NCBI GenBank assembly: GCA_963674455.1
Contig: CAVMBE010000031.1
Location: 124,001 to 188,000 of the forward strand
DNA from: Lecanosticta acicola
Taxonomy: Eukaryota; Ascomycota; Dothideomycetes; Mycosphaerellales; Mycosphaerellaceae
Reading direction: 5' to 3'
DNA: 64,000 bases
Under the pieces are notes generated by a model that had not been told where the DNA came from, searched no databases, and saw only the letters and a program-made list of their open reading frames with translations. Made by a program: the position numbers and the translations under genes. Positions within the stretch are counted from its first letter, which is position 1. Each line of letters starts with the position of its first letter. This document shows positions 22,911 through 31,936 of this stretch, piece by piece.

Positions 22911-24606
22911 TCATTGCTTGTCTCTATCTCTCACAAGCGACAAAAGGTTTTCTAACTGTGAGAGCCATGCGTCGCGGAACACCTTCTCCGAAAAGCGCCA
23001 GCTGCTCTTACGCGCACGTTGTCTCATGGCCAACGCTTCCTCTTCTGAAAGCGACAAGGCTTGCGCAAAGCCTTCGGCGAATTCGGAAGGTGTGGAAGCA
23101 TGGAAGCCTAAGAACATGTCAGCTTTCTGTGCGATCACTCCCGTGGGGGATTCCCAACTTACCAGTAGGCTTGCCGTCAATAGGAATGACGATGTCTTCC
23201 TTTGGTCCACCCGAATTGTTCACAACGGAAATGAGTCCAGCAGCCTGATACTCTACGACGCCAATGCCAAAGTGCTCGTTCCACATACCATTGACACCAA
23301 CCGAGCACGTCTTCTCCTCTTCCACCATCTGAGTCCACTTAGCATTCACATGGAATATCACGCTGTCCTTGATTTCCTGTGCCTGGAGCCGCAGCTTGTA
23401 GACGCGTTTCTCATCCGAATCGTCCCTTACGCTGCCAACCAAAACAAGCTTCGGCCGCGACTCCACAGGCGTATTCCTGTGATGGTTGCGCAAGAATGTG
23501 TGAAACGCCTCGATGATGGTCTGGTGCATCTTCTCAGGCCGAAATTGGGCGATATAGAGTATGTTGTTGGTGCGCTGCTTGTCGCAATCGACGGGAATCT
23601 TCTCGTGAAGTTCTTCGACCGGACAAGGAGGATAGACGACTTCAATTTTATGCTGCTTCTTTCGATTGGTGCGAGAAGGGCCCCAGAGTGATGAGATGTG
23701 TCTTTGCGTCCAGCTGCTGTTGGTCATAACCACGTCCACGCTCCCGCCGACCCAGCAGTACAGCTTAGCGAAAAGCTCCCAGTAGATTTCTTTCACCTTG
23801 CCTTTGGCCCCCTTTCCAGTACCTGCATTGACTCCACCACTGCCTGCTTCATCGTGGAGCGATCGCAACATGTCGGTGCTGATTGTGGGGAAATGAACGT
23901 AGGCTCCAGTGGGGACATGTGGAAAGAGCCACTTGCTGAGTGCCAGCACGAAGGCATAGCCCATGGTGTCCACAAAGACGTCCGGCACCAGAGTATTAAA
24001 GGAGTCCCAACCCAGGATCAAGCTACCCACGCTCTGACCGAGTAATGTGAAGTGCGGCCATCTGCTTGCCAGGACCCAATCTCTTGTTGTAGGATAGACG
24101 AATGCAATACGTGCAGGATTGAGGTTGATGTTGAAGCGCTTCATGACATTCTCAATAATCTCCTCTTTCCTGGCATCGTCGCCAGTATAAACTACACATA
24201 ATGCTTTCGGGTATCGTTGCTGCGTTGCGAGGACAGCAGCGAAAAGGACGCGCTCACCTCCTCCGCCGGCATTGCAGAAGGGGTGGAAGAAGCCGATGAC
24301 GCCGTCGTAGGAATCACCGGGAGCGGTCGTCCGTTGTCCCGTGGGTGTTTTCTCTCCTCCGTCGTGCACCTGTTCCCAATCCGAATCGAGCGAGGTGGAG
24401 GACGAAGCGGGCTTGGATGGGGTTCCTTCTTGGCCTGCTGCTTGGTTTGCTGCCTCGGCGAGCGCTCTGGACAGCAGGATTTCCCTCTTGTACTGCGTCC
24501 TGCTTCGGATGTTGCGGCCAATCAGCTTTCCCACCAGACGGAATGCAAAGGGGAGCAAGCCTGCGGTGGCAGCCAGAAGAACCAGCAGGGTGATGAGTAA
24601 GGCCAT
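22911..24606 (-). CDS. ALG11: GDP-Man:Man3GlcNAc2-PP-dolichol alpha-1,2-mannosyltransferase
   Basis: Two exons, 24606-23163 and 23107-22911, with a 55-bp GTAAGT...TTAG intron, giving 546 aa, close to yeast Alg11. It adds the fourth and fifth mannoses to the dolichol-linked N-glycan precursor on the cytosolic face of the ER. Residues 1-25 are a membrane anchor. The family motif GFFHPFCNAGGGGERVLF lies at about 105-122, VDVVMTNSSWTQRHI and YPPCPV follow, and the GT4 donor site NEHFGIGVVEYQAAGL carries the EX7E pair. The splice junction restores GKPTGFHAST, a conserved ALG11 stretch. The start gene is divergent from COX18. Single-copy essential-type gene; no anomaly seen. Confidence 0.95.
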
Positions 24607-24974
24607 GTTCTTCCTCCGGAGCGATCTCTGTCCTCCGACACGGAACAGCAGGGAAGCAGCGATATGTTATATCATGGCGGAGAGGCCGAGAGGGGTGATC
24701 ATGTTGTCTTGTGGTTGGTAACAGCAAGGCCCAAGTCAGATCAGATGCACAGGTGTCGAGACCGGCTCCGCGTGTTCTCCATCCGCGTGCCTGAATGTTC
24801 CCTGTGCTCCGTCATCATTGCCGCAGGCGCAGCGCAGGGTCTTCGGCGAGGCACGATCCGACCGTTCCCGCAGCTTATGTCATCAATCGCGTGGCTTCCT
24901 CTCCTGTCCCGTCCTGATGAGGCTCGAAATCTATTCACTCGCATTGCATCTTCACGTGCACGCACGTGCACGCC
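24607..24974. promoter_or_regulatory. Divergent spacer ALG11/COX18
   Basis: 368 bp shared by two oppositely oriented housekeeping genes. It includes GC-rich blocks and CACGTGCACGCACGTGCACG just before the COX18 start, with two CACGTG boxes (E-box type, potential bHLH sites). Binding is inferred only. Confidence 0.4.
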
Positions 24975-26393
24975 ATGGCAACCCTCCTGTCGAACTATGC
25001 ACTGAGATACCGAATTCTCCAACTTCCGCCCACGCTGCGAACATCCGCGTACCAGTCTTCGATACGAGCCTCCGCCTATCAACCGTTGAGTCCTGCTCGA
25101 CGCAACATCTCCACCACCGTCTCTCAAGTCCCCGACAAGCTGCTCCAGGCCGTAACTGCTCCGCCCACCGCCCTTCTCGATGCCATCCACGTCCTCGGCT
25201 TGCCCTGGTGGGCTGCCTTGCCCGTCACCGCTGTCCTGGTTCGCGGAGTACTAGGCTACTACCTTGCCTCTCTGCCCAACCACAAAACCACCATCATTCG
25301 ATCCCACCTAGCGCCTCTGTCATACCTGAGAGCTCGTAACAGACTCGTATACTGGGTGAATAAGGCGACAGAAAGACAGATTGGTCCGCTAACTCGTTCC
25401 GACCGGCGTCGCCTAGCGCTTTATATATTGTCCCCTATCAACGGCTTTGCTCAACTATGGTCTGTCGCAAAGTCGTGCGGCGTTCCTCTCGTGACTTGGA
25501 GATCCTTCTTCAACTTTGGCATGATGATCACCTTTCTTGAGGCTGTCAGAATCAAATGCGGAACAAGAGAAGGTCTGTTATCTATCATTGTCAGTCCGCT
25601 GCAATCCTTATGGGATTCGCGGACGGGCAAGCCACCTGCGGTAGACCCTCGTGCCAGCATGAGCCCCGAGGAAATCATGGCCGAAAGACTCTGGGAGGCG
25701 AGGGAAGCACAACGGGCACAACAGGTGCAACAAGCTGGATCTGCAGACTCCGCAGGTGGTCTCGGGGATCCTCAAGCCGCTACGGACGTTCCCTTGTCTG
25801 CTTTGGATACCAACTCCTACGCCGACCTCGTCGATCCCTCTCTCAAAGTCGAAGGGCTTGCTTGGTGCCGGGACCTCACTCTTGCCGATTCATCCTACTT
25901 GCTCCCGCTTTCCATGGGCGCTGTCATTGTGGCGTCGGCCCTGCTACAACCGCGAGAGCCGCCAAAGCATGGCAAATCAGGCCGAGGGTACGCGGGTAGG
26001 GAGACGCGTGCCCAGGAAGGGCGTCTTGAATCGTCAGCGCCTTCTGTTAAACGCTCTGTGGACTCTGCCAGCGTCAAACCTGCCAATGAAGTTCGAGCTG
26101 CAATGGAGGCGGCTGACAAATTATACGCTCAAACACCGAGGAAAGGTTTCGGAGCGAACAGGTTTTTCGAGAACCTTACAACAGGTCAGAGAGTTCGACT
26201 CAGTGTCGGATTCTTGTTCATGTTCTTTGCCAGTCATCTACCTGCGGCAGTTTTGCTATACCTCATACCGACTATAGCCACTGGTGTCGTCCAAAGTCGG
26301 TGGCTAAACCTGAGATATCCCGTTCCGAAAGCCATCCAACCCTGCACGAGGCCACTGAGAGAGAGGGTGAGGAAAGAGATACCGGACGTGTGA
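24975..26393 (+). CDS. COX18: Mitochondrial inner-membrane insertase, OXA1/YidC family (Cox18-like)
   Basis: Intronless, 472 aa from ATG 24975 (GCCATGG context). An in-frame GTG nine bases upstream is not a eukaryotic start. The N-terminus is rich in Arg, Ser and Thr (presequence, with a likely cleavage near RRNISTT). The YidC/Oxa1 core begins VLGLPWWAALPVTAVLVRGVL, the conserved first membrane helix, and continues through PINGFAQLWSVAKSCGVPLVTWRSFFNFG, DLTLADSSYLLPLSMGAVIVAS and VGFLFMFFASHLPAAVLLYLIPT. Cox18 exports the C-terminal domain of Cox2 across the inner membrane. Two long low-complexity insertions in the middle (Glu/Ala/Gln-rich near 225-260 and Lys/Arg/Ser-rich near 330-390) are typical of fungal copies. 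OXA1 itself is the main alternative. Confidence 0.85.
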   Translation: MATLLSNYALRYRILQLPPTLRTSAYQSSIRASAYQPLSPARRNISTTVSQVPDKLLQAVTAPPTALLDAIHVLGLPWWAALPVTAVLVRGVLGYYLASLPNHKTTIIRSHLAPLSYLRARNRLVYWVNKATERQIGPLTRSDRRRLALYILSPINGFAQLWSVAKSCGVPLVTWRSFFNFGMMITFLEAVRIKCGTREGLLSIIVSPLQSLWDSRTGKPPAVDPRASMSPEEIMAERLWEAREAQRAQQVQQAGSADSAGGLGDPQAATDVPLSALDTNSYADLVDPSLKVEGLAWCRDLTLADSSYLLPLSMGAVIVASALLQPREPPKHGKSGRGYAGRETRAQEGRLESSAPSVKRSVDSASVKPANEVRAAMEAADKLYAQTPRKGFGANRFFENLTTGQRVRLSVGFLFMFFASHLPAAVLLYLIPTIATGVVQSRWLNLRYPVPKAIQPCTRPLRERVRKEIPDV

Positions 26394-26477
26394 AGAGTTG
26401 ACAACGATGAGGGATGAATATATTCCACAAATCGACGGTGTGTTCTGCTACCTGCGATTTCATCGATCATCGATCAT

Positions 26478-26882
26478 CTACTCCAACGATTTCCGCGATC
26501 TCCCATGGCGACTGCCATCACACCGCAGGGCAGCGCATCTTTGATGTCTGTCGTAAGTGTCAAACTGGGCCATTCGCGCTTCAAGGTGCTCCTGATAGAG
26601 CTTCCACTGTCTGCGTCGCCACTTCTTGCGATAGCAGCAAAGTAGCGGCCGCTCGAGATTTTGAAAAGCCGTGGATGCTGCGACATGCGCATCATTGGCT
26701 TGGTTGCGAGCATTGCGACAACATTGTTCGCCACAGCAGAAATCGCGGTCTCTTGGCTGGGTGTCTCGCTCGCAGGTGTACCAGGAATGCTGCTGTCGCT
26801 GCGCGGTGGCTAGTAAGCAGAGTTCGATTGTGGAAGGACTGTAGTGTCCACAAGAGAAGTGATAGTAATGTTCGAAACACAT
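26478..26882 (-). CDS. Small Cys/His-rich hypothetical protein
   Basis: 134 aa from ATG 26882 (AAAATGTG context). The open frame extends further upstream only through a TTG. The start MCFEHYYHFSCGHYSPSTIE is characteristic of a class of small ascomycete proteins that begin with a CGH-containing, probably metal-binding, segment. More cysteines follow (CERDTQPRDRDFCCGEQCC), then a basic RKKWRRRQW stretch and CAALRC. About 14 Cys and several His suggest zinc binding. No signal peptide is present, so nucleus or cytosol is likely. It is convergent with COX18, only 84 bp apart. Confidence 0.5.
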   Translation of the reverse strand: MCFEHYYHFSCGHYSPSTIELCLLATAQRQQHSWYTCERDTQPRDRDFCCGEQCCRNARNQANDAHVAASTAFQNLERPLLCCYRKKWRRRQWKLYQEHLEARMAQFDTYDRHQRCAALRCDGSRHGRSRKSLE

Positions 26883-27563
26883 TTTCAGTTGGAGAAATGG
26901 AATGGCGGACAAGATTTGTCAGGGATAAGTCAACGAGGACTAGCAAAACCCAGGATCGATACTTCTCCGACATCATTCACTACCTACTTAGCAGCAGAAA
27001 AACTCCACTCATGTGATACATCTCGCCATCTCCTGCTTCGATTCTCTCCAGTACCACTCCCAATCCAGTCTCACAATTTTCATTACAACCTTTCTCTTTC
27101 TTCAACTGCATCGCTAACCGTCTCCTCTCAAACTCCTCCACCATCAAAGACTTCCTGCTTTCCCATTCCTCCTCCTCCCTACCCTCCCCCGTCGACAACC
27201 TCGATGCTTCCCGTCGTCGTTCACTCAAAAAAGCCTGCTGCTCCAAAATAGCAGGCTTGGCCCCCTCATTCTGTCCGAAATTCTCGCAAGCATCTTTCAC
27301 GCCTCAAGACGTATCGTAACAGCATTCGGGAGAACTACAGTAGATTTCACACTCGGTGAAGGATTGAAGGTATTTCGATTTGGGAGAGGAGAGCGGCGGG
27401 CATTAGGAAGCTCGCATCTCTCGCGTGGCTGCTTCCTGGAGCAATGAGTCGAACAAGAGCGCTGTGAGCTGAGGAGTTCGAAGAACACGGCGACAAAAAA
27501 AATCTATCGATACCGTGGTAATCTGTCTATCTCTATATGCTTGCCCATCATCGAGACTCTCTC
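26883..27563. other. Intergenic; one unsupported charged frame
   Basis: A minus-strand frame at 26980-27300 encodes a charged, helix-like peptide (for example EEEEWESRKSLMVEEFERRR) but has no ATG start and no obvious acceptor or donor. It might be an exon of an unrecognised gene. Otherwise nothing is seen. Confidence 0.35.
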
Positions 27564-28613
27564 TCACCGACAGAGCCAGAACCCACACAGTCCGTGGATC
27601 CACCACGCCCGCTCCATGTCTGAATTTCCAGAAAGGCGTCCGGGTAGGAGAGCTTGGCGCTCTTCGGCCACGTTGCTTGCGTAGGAGTCGGTGTACGGTC
27701 CTACTTCTGCTGGCGTCGAGTATTGTCGTGGAAGGCTCTCGTCGTATAGCTGCTCGATTCGTGGCGAGATAGGTCTGGTCGTGTTTGCTGAGAAGGGAGT
27801 GATGGGTGGAGTCTGGGTTGCAGGGCGTTGTACCGGTGACGGTAAAGAAGTGATCGTAATTGTAGATGTTCTCGCCGAGAACTCCAGAGTCGAATGGTTC
27901 CAGGAGCCGCAACGTTCATGCAATCCCACTGCGGAATCACGACGCTCTTCTCCGGTCGTCATCTGTTCTTCGACCCTGAAACCCGTATAGATCCCCGCCA
28001 AGTAGCAGACCGAACGTATCGAAGCCTCATCGAGTTGCCATCTCTTTCTCACGGTTGGATCAGCTCCCCAGTAGAGCTGAGCATCCCTCCAGTCCATCAC
28101 ATACAATTCTCTTACATTTGCGTATGTGGCCTTCTCAGCTTCATCGCCGCCCACGAGGGTAAGCTTTCGATAGCGTGAGTCGCCCGCTACGAAGTGAGGA
28201 TGCTCTGGTGCGGGTGCGATGGGCACGAACGTTGACTTGTGGAAGGGAGCTTTGCGGCCCTGGTATCTCTGGTCGAGAGTTTTGTTGCCCAAGGACGTCA
28301 TCTGCAAGAAATCAGTCGGCGAACCTGCTAAGGGTGATGGACGTACAGGTAAGAAGTAGATCCTAGAAGGATCCGAAGCTGGCCGTGATACCACCAGTAT
28401 TGGATGCTCGTACATTCCTGCGTTAGCGGACTTGTTGGTCTTGACGTTTCGGATAGGTTCAACATTTGGTGTACGTCGAAGTTGAGATTGTACTGTCTCT
28501 TCAACGGATCCAAGCCATAGGATGCATCCTCGTTCAACTTCATCGCTAGTGATGGTCCAGTCAGGTTTAGACATAGGTTTTCTGAGCGCCGAGGGCTTGA
28601 CAGGAGATGGCAT
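27564..28613 (-). CDS. Conserved fungal protein of unknown function
   Basis: Start ATG 28613 (MPSPVKPSALRKPMSKPDW). A 45-bp intron at 28346-28302 (GTACGT...CTGAT...TTGCAG, phase 0) is likely, giving 334 aa. Unspliced, the frame stays open and the product would be 349 aa. The N-terminal half, with RGCILWLGS, HPILVVSRPASDPSRIYFLP joined to MTSLGNKTLDQRYQGR, HPHFV and YANVRELYVMDWRDAQLYWG, has the layout of an ascomycete family in which an SH3-like beta fold (HPVVVVSR...TSLGG...YVN) is followed by a variable tail. The tail is Ser/Thr/Pro-rich and ends in a short hydrophobic WWIHGLCGFWLC. No enzymatic motif is visible. Confidence 0.65.
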   Translation of the reverse strand: MPSPVKPSALRKPMSKPDWTITSDEVERGCILWLGSVEETVQSQLRRTPNVEPIRNVKTNKSANAGMYEHPILVVSRPASDPSRIYFLPVRPSPLAGSPTDFLQMTSLGNKTLDQRYQGRKAPFHKSTFVPIAPAPEHPHFVAGDSRYRKLTLVGGDEAEKATYANVRELYVMDWRDAQLYWGADPTVRKRWQLDEASIRSVCYLAGIYTGFRVEEQMTTGEERRDSAVGLHERCGSWNHSTLEFSARTSTITITSLPSPVQRPATQTPPITPFSANTTRPISPRIEQLYDESLPRQYSTPAEVGPYTDSYASNVAEERQALLPGRLSGNSDMERAWWIHGLCGFWLCR

Positions 28614-30212
28614 GTCGAAAATGTCCTTGAACGTGTGCCGACAACGTGAAAGTGAGTGACCTGCAACATATATGAACCTTCGCACATAATCCACTACACT
28701 GGCCTCAGGTGAGGCTCTGTCACTAAGCAAGGCTGCGCCTTAATCTAATGTGGCACATGAAGGTATAACCGACGGGACGGTATGCGCTCTGAGCCTTGCC
28801 CCCGAGGGTGTCGAGACGCTTTCGTGGCTCTACCATGAAGACAGCAGGAAGACCGAAAGACTCAGCAACCATGAGAATAGCTTTGGGCGCAAGTTTTTTG
28901 GCAGTCTCATTGTCGAGCCACGGCAATTTATTGTACAACATAGCGTTGCTCGCAGCGCCTGGCTTACGGCGGACGCAGTCACACTTCACTCCAGGTGAAC
29001 TGCATTATCTGGAGAGACCGCAGTGACCTGCAATGAGATCTCAGAACGATGCTCCGACCAGTCATATTGACAGAAGTCCGAGGTCGTGAGCCGCAGCATT
29101 CTTTGGTCGTGGTTGATCGGTCAAACGCTGGCTGTGCCGGGCAGGCGCTTAGCGAAGCAGTTGCCGCCGGCTCGCATGAAGGATTCACAAGCAATCTTAA
29201 CGAAGACATGGAAGGCCCACGTTCACGGACAAAGACGTTTTCAGAGAGCAAACATCCTTTGTGGCATCCTGCACCCTCGGTACGACCGGTGTGGAGGGCT
29301 GAATCCTGGACGAGCTTTGCGTTGATTCTCCCCTTGCAGCCAGTGCACAACTTGTTATAAGCCAAATGAAGATTCGGGATGGCTCTTTCTTCTGCCTGAT
29401 GTCCGCCTCTCAAAGCAGAATGCTTGCTCTCAGCCTGTTGCCAAGAGCAACAACCACCTAACCCCAGTATGTCCCGATACTCAGTACATCCACGAAGCTG
29501 TATCATCAGCACAGCATTCCCCTGCTCGAGATAGTACCGGGCATCCAAACGCATGGCCAGGGCACTCTGCCCCGCTGCCGCTGCTCGTACTTGTTAAGTT
29601 GTAGCTCCAGAAGTCTTCCAATGAGAGAGAGCCGCCTCACAGCCTTGGAGAGATTCCAGGCATCCAAGCAGGTTCTACAGCTGCATCTGAATTTGACATG
29701 CAGCTCTGGGCCCGTGACAGTCCGATTCCGCTTTTGAATCGGGCAAAGGCACCTCTGCGGCATCTTCCTTGACACTGGTGCCACGAGATGGCTCCGCCGA
29801 CTCATCATCTGCGCCTTTTTGGGAGCCGTCTTGGGAATCAAGGGAAGGAGCTACCACACTGCCACTTGCCTGCGCCCCTTCGGAAGGCTCCTTCCCTTGA
29901 TTCCCAACTTGACCTCATTCTCTATGCGCTTTCGCTCAGGTTGCCTGAGAATCTCTTCACAGTTGGCGTCAACTCTTATGCCCCAGAGCCTCGTTCCCGA
30001 CATAATCTTTTTCGTTCTTCCGAGTTCTCGATCTCGGCCATGAATAGTCTCGACAAGTTCAACACCGCTTTGTTGCCCCATTTAAGCTTTGCAGTTGCTG
30101 CTGGTGGCTTTGGCTTGCTTCAACATGTAATCTTCGCACAGCTTAAGCGATACATTGAGTCGCTACCAGAGTTGCTCACCGGAGTCTAAGAAGTCATCGA
30201 CAAGATATCTGT
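28614..30212. other. Intergenic with shifting Cys-rich minus-strand frames
   Basis: Minus-strand frames between about 28980 and 29860 are locally protein-like (for example KFRCSCRTCLDAWNLSKAVRR near 29690, YNKLCTGCKGRINAKL near 29340) but change frame and lack an ATG. They could be an old relic or chance. A perfect 21-bp inverted repeat lies at 29831-29907. Confidence 0.35.
29831..29907. repeat. Perfect 21-bp inverted repeat with 35-nt spacer
   Basis: The arms 29831-29851 (starting TTGGGAATCAAGGG) and 29887-29907 (ending CCCTTGATTCCCAA) are exact reverse complements and would form a stable hairpin. No coding frame explains the symmetry. It could be a folded RNA, a small foldback element or a chance terminator-like structure. 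Confidence 0.85.
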
Positions 30213-30768
30213 CTATCTTATGGCGGAGCCCCGAGAGAAGGCGTTCCGGTGATCGTGGGAAGCTTGATGGGCTGCATCAGATCCTCCGATGTGCCTCGCA
30301 AGTCCATCAAGGGCGACCTTGATCAGTGTTTCAAACCTGATAAGCATTTTGTAAGACCTGAGTGTGAGTGGCTCCGTGTTCACCAACGCTGAAGTGGTTG
30401 CAACCAGCATGAGAAGCGCATTAGTGTGACTTGCGATCTCAGCTCGGAAGCGATCGATTGCATCTCTTCCCCGCTGCAACTGCACGATCCTTATGGCCTT
30501 TTCGACCTTGTTTGCACTCGATCCGTGTTGCATTCCCTACTCATATTCCTTGATGTGATCTGTGAACACGTGTTCACGCATATCCGGCTCTTGTCCACAC
30601 TTCGTTGAGCAATCCACACAGAGCATGTAGCTCGGGCGTTGCTTGATGCGTCTGAGCGAGGAGCTGATACTCTGTCGCGGCTTCCTTGCTGGAGTGTAGC
30701 GCTTGAAGAAGATCTTTAACCAGGACAGTGACCGGTACGATGTCGCCGACCGAGTTGAAGGTCACCAT
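30213..30768 (-). pseudogene. Relic of a fungal STAND/ankyrin-type N-terminal domain gene
   Basis: ATG 30768 starts MVTFNSVGDIVPVTVLVKDL, then LQALHSSKEAATEYQLLAQT, a helical start typical of fungal STAND-like proteins of unknown function (GDIxxVxxLVKDLxxAL...EYQxL). The frame stops at 30574. Related sequence continues after a frame change: VEKAIRIVQLQRGRDAIDRF then RAEIASHTNALLMLVATTS at about 30380-30510. No intron joins the two well, and the ATPase and repeat domains expected further on are absent. This is most likely a truncated, frameshifted copy. Confidence 0.4.
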
Positions 30769-31272
30769 GTTCGAAATTCGTGCATCGTCTCTCTTTGACT
30801 TCGTTCAACAAGAGACAACGGACTTGAGGACGACTGCGTGGCATGCGATGGCGATACAGCCCAGCTGACATTGCCGCTGTGGTGCATACGCGAGGCGGCC
30901 TCGCCTACAAGTACTTCTCTCGAGAACCGATATGGACTCCATGAGCGCCCCTGCGATGACACCACCAGCCTCGTTGCAAGTGGAACATCCATTGGTGACT
31001 GTACCAAGAATATGGCGAAGGATGTGCTGTAGATGTCTGTGGTATTGAGGAACGAGACGAAAAGGGAAACGCGTAGTCGTGATTTGGACAGAGCGACCTC
31101 ACGTGATCATCGGCCGAAACCGCAACCTCCGGCTTCCGTCATGCGTCTCCCGACATTGAAGCTCCAACTTACCTCTCTAACGACCTCGATACATCCTCTC
31201 ACGACGCCACATTCCACCTTCAGAGTACGCATCACCACCTGGAGCACTCACAACCAGACTGACCACCTGAAG
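30769..31272. other. Upstream region of COX8, no gene supported
   Basis: Bases just before the COX8 start are pyrimidine and CA-rich, as expected of a leader. CACGTGATC at about 31101-31109 is a palindromic E-box-type element. Nothing else is recognised. Confidence 0.4.
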
Positions 31273-31620
31273 ATGCTCGCCAGAACCGCCGCCGCCCGCC
31301 TCCCAATGACGCTTGGCCGTCGCGGCTTCCACTCCACCCGCGCGCAACTCGGCTCGCCATACCACTATCCAGAGGGCCCACGAAGCAACATTCCTTTCAA
31401 CCCACTGACAAAGTGGTTTGCCGTGCGATACTGGACTTTCATGGGTGCGTAAAGAGACAGAAGGGAGAAATGGAGAGGATGGAGCGCTAATCCAAGGATA
31501 GCTGTTGGTTTCTTTGCGCCAGTGGGCATTGCAGGTAAGATAAGACATAGCATAGGACCCGAGATAAGAGTGCGTATGCTGACACGACGGATAGTCTGGC
31601 AAACGAAGAAGAACCAATAG
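31273..31620 (+). CDS. COX8: Cytochrome c oxidase subunit VIII (VIIc-type)
   Basis: Three exons, 31273-31444, 31502-31534 (33 nt) and 31595-31620 (26 nt). Introns of 57 and 60 bp start GTGCGT and GTAAGA and end ATAG. The product is 76 aa. The presequence MLARTAAARLPMTLGRRGFHS is followed by the conserved mature start STRAQLGSPYHYPEGPRS and NIPFNPLTKWFAVRYWTFM. The single membrane helix is completed only after splicing (AVGFFAPVGIAVWQTKKNQ). It is a structural subunit of complex IV in the inner mitochondrial membrane. The two tiny 3' exons are easily missed by gene callers. ELP1 follows in tandem 316 bp downstream. Confidence 0.93.
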
Positions 31621-31936
31621 AGGAAGTGAAGAAGGCCATGGATGGCAGAGTGAGGGGCATGATAGAGCGTCGGGGAGGTCATGGAATCCTCAGTATGACC
31701 ATGTGATACTACTGAGGCGGTTTCATATGTCAATGAATGCATAGAGCGATTTTACATTCCACGAAATGGGACTGCCTCGCAATCTTTCATGTACAAAGTA
31801 GCAGACCAATCAGAGCCTGCTTAGTCAAGCCTTCAACTTAGGTTGCCTCAAACAAAAATCTCGAAACAGTGACCTCTGGCTTACAAACAAACATCAATGA
31901 CATGCCACTCATGAAATTATCTTGAACAAGCTCAAC
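31621..31936. other. COX8-ELP1 intergenic spacer
   Basis: 316 bp with no coding signal. It holds the COX8 3' UTR and the ELP1 leader. Confidence 0.5.

Noticed and set aside
26980..27300. Charged minus-strand frame of 106 codons
   Set aside because: Opens with GTG, has no ATG until late, and no convincing splice sites.
28979..29857. Cys-containing minus-strand frames
   Set aside because: Frames shift, lack ATG starts and match no family; kept only as a note in the intergenic description.
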